From CAVRIA01 sp963721115 (GTDB lineage: Bacteria > Desulfobacterota > Binatia > HRBIN30 > CADEER01), in the NCBI GenBank assembly GCA_963721115.1, contig CAVRIA010000006.1:806001-870000 (forward strand): a stretch of DNA of 64,000 bases. The letters are read 5' to 3'. Positions 18,829 through 26,518 of the stretch are shown one piece after another; the first letter of the stretch is position 1; every line of letters begins with the position of its first letter. Under the pieces are notes generated by a model. The model was not told the origin of the DNA. It searched no databases and saw only the letters and a program-made list of their open reading frames with translations. A program made the translations under genes and the position numbers.

Positions 18829-19962
18829 TCAAGACGCGGTTGGCGAACGCCGGACCCGCTCGTAAATCTCGCGGTGCCGGCGCGCCGAGACGGCCAGGGA
18901 GAAGTGTTCGAGCGCGCGCCGACGCGCCGCGCCGCCGCGCCGCTGGCGTTCGTCGGCGCTCGCCGCCAGCGAGCGGATCGCGTCGCGCAGAGCCGCGGCG
19001 TCGGCCGCCGTCTGGATCATCTCCTCATCGCTCGCATAGGCGCTGTAGGTGGGATCCCGCACGGCGACGACCGGCAGGCCGCAGGCCATCGCTTCCATGA
19101 TGGCGATGGGGAATCCCTCGCCGCAGGAGGGGAGAACCAGGAAGTCGGCGGCGTGGTAGACCGCCGCCATCTCGGCGTGGTCGACGTCGCGTAGCACCCG
19201 CGCCTTGCGCTCGGTGCCGGGAGGCAGCTCTCCTCGCCCGCAGAGGAGCAGATCGAAGCTGCCGTCCGCGGTCTCCAGGAGCACGTCCAGGCGTTTCTTC
19301 TCGACGAAGCGGCCGACGAACAGCGCGACCGGACGCCGCTCGCCGACCCCGAAGCGCTGTCGCGCCGCGCGGCGCTCTTCCTCCGTCGCGGGGTGGAATC
19401 GGTCCGTGTCCACCCCGTTGGGGATGAAGTGCAAGCGCTGCGGATCGGGCATGCGTCGCGCCAGCCAGTCGTAGACGGCGCGGTTGAGTGACACGACGGC
19501 GTCGGCGCGGCGCAGGAAGGGGCGGGTGACGGCGGCGAAGGCGGCGCGCTGGATCCAGTTGAGGACGGCGGCGCGGTAGGGCACCAAACCGACGTGCTCG
19601 GTGACCACCAGCGGTTTGCCCATGCGGCCCGCCCACAGCAGCGCACTGAGCGAGCCGAGATAGAGAAGGCCGTGCACGTGGACGACGTCGGCGTCGCGCA
19701 CCGCGTCGCGCATCACCCGCAGCAGGCGCGGCGAAAAGATCGGATAGGGCACGTCCAGCCATCGCTCGAGGAAATTCGCCGCCGGCACCCGCAGCACGCG
19801 CCGTCCGTCGCCGCGCTCGTCCTCGATCGCGCTGCCGATGCGGCTCGAGACGATGGTGACGTGGTCGCCTCCGAGCGCCAGTCGCCGCCCCAGCTGGTCG
19901 ACCAGCACCTCGATGCCGCCGGTGTGGGGCAGAACGTAGTGGGAGACGAGCAGGATGTGCAT
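18829..19962 (-). CDS. GT4-family glycosyltransferase
   Basis: A 377-residue GT-B fold retaining transferase. The start MHILLVSHYVLPHTGGIEV at 19962 is the family start; the frame is open 42 codons further upstream but that part is not conserved. Other motifs are VVHVHGLLYLGSLSALL, the second-domain start ALFVGRFVEKKRLDVLL and the donor-site EX7E motif EGFPIAIMEAMACGLPVVA. The enzyme would add a sugar from a nucleotide donor on the cytoplasmic side during glycan assembly. It is divergent from the Gfo/Idh gene across 167 bases and lies 66 bases after the start of the tandem GT-C gene, so the two minus-strand genes are probably cotranscribed. Confidence 0.88.
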   Translation of the reverse strand: MHILLVSHYVLPHTGGIEVLVDQLGRRLALGGDHVTIVSSRIGSAIEDERGDGRRVLRVPAANFLERWLDVPYPIFSPRLLRVMRDAVRDADVVHVHGLLYLGSLSALLWAGRMGKPLVVTEHVGLVPYRAAVLNWIQRAAFAAVTRPFLRRADAVVSLNRAVYDWLARRMPDPQRLHFIPNGVDTDRFHPATEEERRAARQRFGVGERRPVALFVGRFVEKKRLDVLLETADGSFDLLLCGRGELPPGTERKARVLRDVDHAEMAAVYHAADFLVLPSCGEGFPIAIMEAMACGLPVVAVRDPTYSAYASDEEMIQTAADAAALRDAIRSLAASADERQRRGGAARRRALEHFSLAVSARRHREIYERVRRSPTAS

Positions 19963-20129
19963 GCGCCGGACCGAGCCGGTGGGGCCGAGCCCTCCGCGGC
20001 GCCGCACCGTATCCGACGCCACTCCGCCGGGCAACTCGCCGGCGGCTGGTCCGCAGACAAATCCGTGGAACAAACATGGACCGATCACAGTTGCTTGCCC
20101 GGCCGGCGGCGAGTTGGTACTAGCTCGCG

Positions 20130-21176
20130 ATGCCGACCGTGACCGCGCCGAAGATCCGCGTCGCCAGCGTCGGTGCCGGCTGGGTGACCCAGGCGCGTCA
20201 CCTCCCCACCCTGCGGGACAACCCGCAGTTCGAGGTCGTCGGTATCGTCGACCGCCAGGAGGACCGCGCCCGCGCCTGCGCCGCGCGCTTCGGGCTGACG
20301 CGCTGGGCCGCCGGCGAGACCCTCGAGGCGCCGTGGCTGGGCGAGGTCGACGCCGTGACCATCGGCACGCCGCCGGGGACCCACTTCGCGGTGGCCCGCG
20401 CGGCGCTGCTGGCCGGCAAGCACGTGCTGATGGAGAAGCCCGTCGCCCTGAGCGTCGCGGAGGGCGAGGAGCTCGAGGAGCTGTCCTCCCGCCGCGGTCT
20501 GATCCTGGCGATCGTCCACAACTTCCAGTTCGCGCGCTCCGCCCGGAGGCTGCGCGAGAGCATCGCCAGCGGCGAGTTCGGCGAGGTGACCAGCGTGCTG
20601 GCCCTGCAACTCAGCAACCCGCGCCGCCGCTTGCCGGTGTGGTACGAAAGCCTTCCCTTCGGGCTCTTCTACGACGAGTCGCCACATCTGCTGTACCTGA
20701 TTCGGAGCTTCGCCGGCGAGGCCGAGCTGACCAGCGCGACCGTCCTGCCGTCGCCGGGCGGCGCCGTGACGCCGGCCGTCGTCACCGCCCAATTCCGCTG
20801 CGAAAGGGCGCCTGCTTCGCTCTACATGAACTTCGAGGCGCCCCTCTCCGAGTGGCACCTGTGCGTGATGAGCGATCGCCGCTTCGCCGCCGTCGACGTG
20901 TTCCGCGACGTTCTCGTCGAGGTGCCGCAGGACGCCGGCCACGAGGCGCGCGACATCCTGCGCTCGAGCGCGGCGGGGTTCCTGACCCACGGCCTCGGCG
21001 TCCTCAGGTCCGGCGCGCTGCTGCTGCGCAAGAAGCTGCGCTACGGGAACGACGAGGTGTTCGCGCGCTTCGCCGGCGCCGTGCGCAGCGGTGTGCCCCC
21101 GCAGGGCATCTCGATCGCCGACGGGGTGCGAGTCCTGCGCCTGCAGCACGCGATCCTGGCGGCGAGCGGATCCTGA
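20130..21176 (+). CDS. Gfo/Idh/MocA-family sugar oxidoreductase
   Basis: A 348-residue NAD(P)-dependent oxidoreductase. The dinucleotide site is VASVGAGWVTQARHLPTL near the N-terminus, and the signature lysine is in the motif LMEKPVALSVAEGEEL. The C-terminal half has the usual beta-sheet substrate domain. Members oxidise or epimerise sugars and nucleotide sugars, which fits its place among glycosyltransferases; the substrate cannot be told. Its TGA overlaps the ATG of the next methyltransferase (TGATG at 21174-21178), so the pair is translationally coupled. It starts a plus-strand run that continues through the three GT-C genes. Confidence 0.88.
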   Translation: MPTVTAPKIRVASVGAGWVTQARHLPTLRDNPQFEVVGIVDRQEDRARACAARFGLTRWAAGETLEAPWLGEVDAVTIGTPPGTHFAVARAALLAGKHVLMEKPVALSVAEGEELEELSSRRGLILAIVHNFQFARSARRLRESIASGEFGEVTSVLALQLSNPRRRLPVWYESLPFGLFYDESPHLLYLIRSFAGEAELTSATVLPSPGGAVTPAVVTAQFRCERAPASLYMNFEAPLSEWHLCVMSDRRFAAVDVFRDVLVEVPQDAGHEARDILRSSAAGFLTHGLGVLRSGALLLRKKLRYGNDEVFARFAGAVRSGVPPQGISIADGVRVLRLQHAILAASGS

Positions 21177-22021
21177 TGCCGGCGGATCGGCATCTGTTGG
21201 CGGAGTTTCTGCGCGTCTACCCGTTCCAGCCGGCGACCGCCTGGTGGCGCGCCGTGGAGATCGGGGAGCTGATGCGCTTCGGACACCTTCTCGCCGGCCT
21301 CTGCCTGGACGTGGGCTGCGGCGACGGCCTGCTGACCCGAATCATCGACCGCCACGCGGGCCCGCAGCCGCGCACCTGGGTCGGCATCGATCCCGACCCC
21401 GCCGAGGTGGCGCTGGCGCGGCAGCTCGGCTTCTACGCGGAGCTCATGAACGCGCCGGCCGACCGAATCGAGCAGCCCGACGCACACTTCGACTGTGCCC
21501 TGTCCAATTCGGTGCTCGAGCACATCCCGGAGGTCGACGCGGTGCTGCGCGAGGTCGGTCGCGTCCTCAAGCCGGGGGCGCCGTTCCTGGTCAGCGTTCC
21601 GAGCGCCGATTTCCACGGCTGCCTGGGCGGTCCCTCGGCGCCGCGCCGCGCCTTGCTGCGGCAGACGCGCGCCGATTACCTGCACGAGATCGACCGGCGC
21701 ACGGCGCACGTTCACTACCGCAGCGAGGCCGAGTGGCGCGACGGCCTGGCGGCCGCCGGCTTCGCGGAGGTTCGCTGCTCATCGTACTTCACGGCGCCGC
21801 AGGTGAGGCGATGGGAAACGCTGTCCAATCTGACCGCCGGGCTGCTCCACCGGATCCACCGGCGGCCGCCGATCGAGATTCAGCGCTCCCTCGGCCTGCG
21901 GCGCTCCCGTTCGATGCCCGCTCGGCTGGCCGGGGCCGTGGCGCCTCTGGTGGCGGCCGGGGTGGGCGGCGCTGCGCAGCCCTGCGGCGGCCTGATGATC
22001 GTCGCGTATCGCGGGGCGTGA
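21176..22021 (+). CDS. Class I SAM-dependent methyltransferase
   Basis: A 281-residue methyltransferase with motif I LCLDVGCGDGLLTRIID, the acidic loop VGIDPDPAEVALAR and the motif FDCALSNSVLEHIPEV. It is of the methyltransferase-11 type often found in polysaccharide clusters. The substrate is unknown; a sugar or lipid-linked glycan is likely from the neighbours. The start overlaps the preceding stop by one base. The C-terminal 70 residues (after about 210) are Arg-rich with a Gly/Ala-rich end. A 64-base gap separates it from the first GT-C gene of the run. Confidence 0.85.
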   Translation: MPADRHLLAEFLRVYPFQPATAWWRAVEIGELMRFGHLLAGLCLDVGCGDGLLTRIIDRHAGPQPRTWVGIDPDPAEVALARQLGFYAELMNAPADRIEQPDAHFDCALSNSVLEHIPEVDAVLREVGRVLKPGAPFLVSVPSADFHGCLGGPSAPRRALLRQTRADYLHEIDRRTAHVHYRSEAEWRDGLAAAGFAEVRCSSYFTAPQVRRWETLSNLTAGLLHRIHRRPPIEIQRSLGLRRSRSMPARLAGAVAPLVAAGVGGAAQPCGGLMIVAYRGA

Positions 22022-22085
22022 GCGAGGCGGAGCGGCGGCGCGGTGGTCCGCGCCGGCCGGGGCTCTCCCGGCGTCGCTTGACCGC

Positions 22086-24026
22086 ATGCGCACCCTGTGG
22101 CACTCGAACTCGTTCATGCTGGCTCCGCTTCTCACCGCGGTCATCCTGCTGGGCTACGCGGGCAGCCTGTGGTGGTTTCTGCGCCGGGAGTCGGCGCTGG
22201 TCGTGGTCGCGCTGGCGGCGCTCTGCATGGTCTCGCTGTGCGCGCGCGTCGTCTACACGACGCAGTATCCGGCCGGCTTCAACGAGGACGAGGTGAAGCA
22301 GTTCGCACTCGGGGAACGCGCGCTCGATACGGACCGCCTCTTCGGCCTCGGCGTGCAGGGGCCGATCCTCCTCAACGCGCTGTTCGAGTCGCAGCTCCTG
22401 CCCTGGCTCGGCACCTCGCGCTGGGCGATCCGCGGCTACTCGATCGCCTGCAGCGTCCTCGCCACGGCCGCTGCGTTTGCCGCGGCGCGGGGTATGGGTC
22501 TGGCGCTGGCGCCGAGCTTCGCCGTCGGCGGGCTGCTCGCGGTGCTCCCCTGGTCGCTGTTCTTCGGGCGCATCTCGATCAGTGGGGAGCTGGTCTTTCA
22601 CCAGGTGCTTCTGCTCGCCGCCCTGACGTGGCTCGTGTGGTCGAACGGAGGGCTCGTCGAGGCTTTGATCGGCGGCTTCGCCCTGTGCCTGCTGCTCTAC
22701 GACTACGCCTGCGGGCGCGCGATGATGGGCATGCCCGTCGTCGCCGCCGTGCTCGCCACCCGCCGGCGGCGACTGTACTGCCTGGCGATCCCGGCGGTGG
22801 CGCTTCTCGGCTGGCTGCCGCTGATCATCCACGAGCCGACCAACGCCGCGCTGGGCTTCAGCGCCATCGGCGTGCACGAGGGCATGGCGAGCCACCCCCT
22901 GCTCATTCTGGGTGCCAAGGTTCTGAAGGCCATGAAGACCCTGATCGCGCCCGTGGCGGCGGACGACTGGCTGACGATTCGCTGGGCCGGCGTGCATCCG
23001 ACCTGGATTCTCGCCCTGGCGGCGCTCGGCTCGCTCACCGGGGTGCGCCGGGCGATCTTCCTGTGGGCGGGCTTCTTCGCCGGCCTGGCGCCGGCGGTGG
23101 TGAGCTGGGGAGACACGATCAGCGCGCACCGCATGCTGATGGCGTACTTCTTCGTCAGCCTGGCCGCCGGCGGCGCGCTCGGCCTGCTGCGCCGGAAATG
23201 GCTCGCCGTTCCGGCCTGCGTTCTCGTCGTCGCGGTGGCGGCGGGGCAGAGCCTGGCGCTCTATTTCTCTCCCCAGTTCTGGCCCAATGAGAGCCGCTGG
23301 CGCTTCGAGACCGAGCGCAGCGCGATGATGCGCGCCATCGATCTGCCTCCCAACGGGCGCCTCATCGTGGACGGCGACGTCGGCTCGTTCGTGCAACTGC
23401 GCACGCTGCTTCACCCCGACTACGAGCCGCTCACGGTCCTGAACTGGTTTCCCGCGGGAGACCGCCCGACGGTCTACGCCTTCGGTCCCGGCCCCGGCTC
23501 CGCGCCGCTGCGGCTCTTCTACGAAGCCGTTCTGGGCTCCGAGCGCGTCCAGTCGTTCGGGCAGGCCTTCCTGCTCACGGTGCCCGCCGGGGACTGGAGC
23601 TGGATGAAGGAGTCCGGCTGGACCTACGAGGCGCGCTGCGGTACCGACGTCCACCGCACCATCGTGCCGGCGCTCGCCCATCCGCACGTCGGCTTCTCCG
23701 GGGTCGTTTGCCGAGATCCGATCGAGCACGTGTGGAGCGGGCGCTGGAACGGCCGCGCGGCGAATCTGCGCGTGTACAGCAGCGACGCGGCGCGCGTGGA
23801 GACGGCGGGCGCCGTCGTGGGGCAGAAGCTGGAGGGCTTCGGCCGCATGGACTTTCGGGTCTCTCCGGGAGACCAGATACGGGTCGTCGATTACACGCCC
23901 GGGCATCTGCCGGGCGTGTTGATCTCGCTGATGGAGGTCACGCCGGCGGCCGAGCGCCTGCCGCTGTGGGGAAGCGTCAGCCCGCTGCCGGCGGCGGACG
24001 ACGCTGGGGGGGCTTCCGGTGGCTGA
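22086..24026 (+). CDS. GT-C (GT39/ArnT-like) membrane glycosyltransferase
   Basis: A 646-residue multi-membrane protein with about 12 hydrophobic segments between residues 10 and 400. The acidic first-loop motif is YPAGFNEDEVKQFALGERA. The C-terminal third (about residues 410-646) is soluble and beta-rich, with HTPG-like and VSPGDQIRVVDYTPGHLPG stretches. The layout fits GT-C enzymes that transfer sugar from a polyprenyl carrier to a lipid, glycan or protein acceptor; the acceptor is unknown. Sequence similarity to ArnT/PMT proteins is limited to the first-loop motif and topology, so the exact family is uncertain. The stop overlaps the GTG start of the next gene by eight bases. Confidence 0.75.
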   Translation: MRTLWHSNSFMLAPLLTAVILLGYAGSLWWFLRRESALVVVALAALCMVSLCARVVYTTQYPAGFNEDEVKQFALGERALDTDRLFGLGVQGPILLNALFESQLLPWLGTSRWAIRGYSIACSVLATAAAFAAARGMGLALAPSFAVGGLLAVLPWSLFFGRISISGELVFHQVLLLAALTWLVWSNGGLVEALIGGFALCLLLYDYACGRAMMGMPVVAAVLATRRRRLYCLAIPAVALLGWLPLIIHEPTNAALGFSAIGVHEGMASHPLLILGAKVLKAMKTLIAPVAADDWLTIRWAGVHPTWILALAALGSLTGVRRAIFLWAGFFAGLAPAVVSWGDTISAHRMLMAYFFVSLAAGGALGLLRRKWLAVPACVLVVAVAAGQSLALYFSPQFWPNESRWRFETERSAMMRAIDLPPNGRLIVDGDVGSFVQLRTLLHPDYEPLTVLNWFPAGDRPTVYAFGPGPGSAPLRLFYEAVLGSERVQSFGQAFLLTVPAGDWSWMKESGWTYEARCGTDVHRTIVPALAHPHVGFSGVVCRDPIEHVWSGRWNGRAANLRVYSSDAARVETAGAVVGQKLEGFGRMDFRVSPGDQIRVVDYTPGHLPGVLISLMEVTPAAERLPLWGSVSPLPAADDAGGASGG

Positions 24027-26493
24027 GTCGCGGCGCGGCGCCGACGTTCTCCGCCACGTGCGGGCCCTGCTCGCCCTGCTCGCCGCGGGCACCATCGCGG
24101 CGGGGCTGTACCAGTTCCGGATCGACTGGAGCGAGCAGTACGCGTGGTGGCTCGTTGCCGCTGGGCTGGTGCTGGCCGCGTTGGGGCTGAGCCGCATCGA
24201 CCCCGCCCCGTCGCCCGGAGCGCCGCGCGTCCCGGCCGGAGCCTGGCGCCTCGGAATTGGGACGCTGCTGGCCCTGCTGGGCGCGGCGCTGTGGATCTGG
24301 TCGACGCGGCGGCTGTACCTGAACTGGCAGGCCGGCTTCGACGCCGCCTGGTCCGGATGGCTGGCGTCGACCGTCCTCCTCGGCATCGGTCTCGACCTGG
24401 CGTGGGGGCGCTGGCCGCGCGGCTCCGGCCGGCGCTGGCCGGCGTGGTCGATCGCGGCCGCGGTCGTGCTGCTGGCGATCGCGGCGCTCTACCGGCTCGG
24501 TAACATCAAGGACTTCCCCGGTGAAGCGGCGATCACGCAGATCGAGGATCTGCAGGTCGGCAACTTCGGTGATATCTTCCTGCACGGCGATCGACTGCGC
24601 TGGGAGTACCTGGGAGGTACCTGGCTGGCGGCGCTGGGGATCTGGCTCGGGGGGCCGTCGCAGATGGCCATGCGCATCCCCTTCGCGATCGTCAGCTCGC
24701 TGAAGGCGGTGCCGATCTTCATCTGGCTGCGTCTCTCGGTCGGCTGGGTCGGAGCGCTGGTAGGGACGGCGCTGTTCGCTGTGTCGTCGTGGGACGTCGT
24801 CCTCTCCCGCGTGCCCAACAACCACCACGCCCTGATCGTCGCCATCGTGTTCGCCCTCCTCGCCGGCCCGGCGCGGCGCGGGCGGCCTTCGGCTTACGCA
24901 TGGATCGGCTTCCTCGGCGGCTACATCCTCTTTCAGTACGTCGCCTACCGCCCGCTCGCCGTCTTCGGCCTGATGGGCGCGACCGTGTGGTCGTTCGGCG
25001 ACCACAGCGTCGGTTGGGCGCGTCGGCTCCTGCGTCCGGCGATGGTCGCCGCCATGATCGCCAGCATGCTCCTGCCCCTGTTCGCCACCCGCTTGCACAA
25101 CGACTACCTCCGCCAGGAGTACATCAACGGATGGAACCGCGCGCACGCGATCGAGGACTACTACAACCCGGACGCCACCTGGTCGGCAGCCGTGACCCGG
25201 CGCGTGCAACGGGCCGCCGAGGCGGCGCGGCTGTTTCTGGTGCGCGGCGATCGTTCCCCGTCCCGCAACCTCGCCAACCAGCCGCCGCTGATCGATCCCG
25301 CGACGTCCATTCTTCTCCTGCTCGGCATCGCGTGCGCCGCGGTGCACCTGCTGCGGCCACTGCTCGGGCTGCCGGTGTTCGCCTTCGCGGTGACGTTCTG
25401 CGGCTCCCTCATCCTCACCGGCAACTTCGACGTCGCGCGCATCGGCGGCGCCACGCCGTACGTGTACGTACTGGCCGGAATCGGCGCGGCGGGCTTCGCC
25501 GAGGCGCTGCGCGACGCCTGGGGGAAAGTGGGGCGCGCCCTCGCGGCTCTGCTGCTGGCGGCGGCGGTGGCATTCAGCGCCTACTGGTGCACCAACTTCC
25601 TCTTCGAGCTGTGGAACTCGCCGCGCGTACACCTGGCGCTGCGCACCAACCTCGCCTACCTCACCATCTGGCTGCGCGACCACGCGCGACCCGATGAGCG
25701 CGTGGTGGGCATCGCGCCCGGCTACGACAACGCCATCACCGGTCAGGACGGCGCCTGGCTGCGCGGGCGCGACATCCCCGGCGTGATCGAGTGGAACATC
25801 GAGGGGGCCTTGGAGGCGTGGAGGCGCGAGACGGGCGACGTCCTGTTCTTCGTCTTCGCCGGTCCGGAGACGGAGGACACCACGGCCTTCCTGCGCTGGC
25901 TGTTGCCGTCGCTCCACTTCGATCTCGATCCTGATCGCCTGCCGGCGGCGGAGGGCGACGTCGACTATGTGCACACCGCCGGGTCGCCCCCGGGGTTGAA
26001 CGAGGCGCTGGCGAACTGGAACTGCGTCGGCATCGAGGCGGACTATCGCCTCATGGGCGCCGGGCCCGACGAGGTGACGAAGGAGTTCAGGCGATCCGTT
26101 CCGCTGATCGGCCGCAGCGCCTGGCCGCGACAGCTGGTCGAAGCGGTGTATCGTGCCAGCCCGCGCCCGAGCGCGGTGCGGGCCGATTTCGAATCGCCCT
26201 TCGCGGTGCGGAAGGAAGGGCAGTATGCCTTTTCGCTCGACAGCTACGCCGCGAACGCCACGCTCTTCGTCGACGGGAAGCCGATCAACGGCTATACGCA
26301 GAACTCGACCGCGCTCACGGCCGGGCTTCACCGGATCCGGCTGCAGGGCCAGTACGCGCCGATCCCGAACCAGGCCGTGATCCGGCTCTTCTGGTCGGGG
26401 CCCGACTCGAACGGAAAGCGCGAGCTGATGCCCTTCTATCGCCTCGTCCCGCCGCGCCCGGGCTGCGAGAGCGCCGCACCGGCGGCGCCCTGA
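24019..26493 (+). CDS. GT-C (GT39-like) membrane glycosyltransferase with PA14-like C-terminal domain
   Basis: An 824-residue protein read from GTG, overlapping the previous gene by eight bases. Hydrophobic segments run from about residue 12 to 540; the first-loop motif is NIKDFPGEAAITQIEDLQ and a second conserved patch is WDVVLSRVPNNHHA. The C-terminal 110 residues contain GQYAFSLDSYAANATLFVDG and LTAGLHRIRLQGQY, a pattern close to PA14-type sugar-binding domains that sense small glycans. It is probably a periplasmic-facing sugar transferase using a polyprenyl-linked donor, by analogy with the family. It is followed after 25 bases by a third GT-C gene. Confidence 0.76.
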   Translation: MAESRRGADVLRHVRALLALLAAGTIAAGLYQFRIDWSEQYAWWLVAAGLVLAALGLSRIDPAPSPGAPRVPAGAWRLGIGTLLALLGAALWIWSTRRLYLNWQAGFDAAWSGWLASTVLLGIGLDLAWGRWPRGSGRRWPAWSIAAAVVLLAIAALYRLGNIKDFPGEAAITQIEDLQVGNFGDIFLHGDRLRWEYLGGTWLAALGIWLGGPSQMAMRIPFAIVSSLKAVPIFIWLRLSVGWVGALVGTALFAVSSWDVVLSRVPNNHHALIVAIVFALLAGPARRGRPSAYAWIGFLGGYILFQYVAYRPLAVFGLMGATVWSFGDHSVGWARRLLRPAMVAAMIASMLLPLFATRLHNDYLRQEYINGWNRAHAIEDYYNPDATWSAAVTRRVQRAAEAARLFLVRGDRSPSRNLANQPPLIDPATSILLLLGIACAAVHLLRPLLGLPVFAFAVTFCGSLILTGNFDVARIGGATPYVYVLAGIGAAGFAEALRDAWGKVGRALAALLLAAAVAFSAYWCTNFLFELWNSPRVHLALRTNLAYLTIWLRDHARPDERVVGIAPGYDNAITGQDGAWLRGRDIPGVIEWNIEGALEAWRRETGDVLFFVFAGPETEDTTAFLRWLLPSLHFDLDPDRLPAAEGDVDYVHTAGSPPGLNEALANWNCVGIEADYRLMGAGPDEVTKEFRRSVPLIGRSAWPRQLVEAVYRASPRPSAVRADFESPFAVRKEGQYAFSLDSYAANATLFVDGKPINGYTQNSTALTAGLHRIRLQGQYAPIPNQAVIRLFWSGPDSNGKRELMPFYRLVPPRPGCESAAPAAP

Positions 26494-26518
26494 GCCGGCG
26501 GCGGATGATCGAGGACTG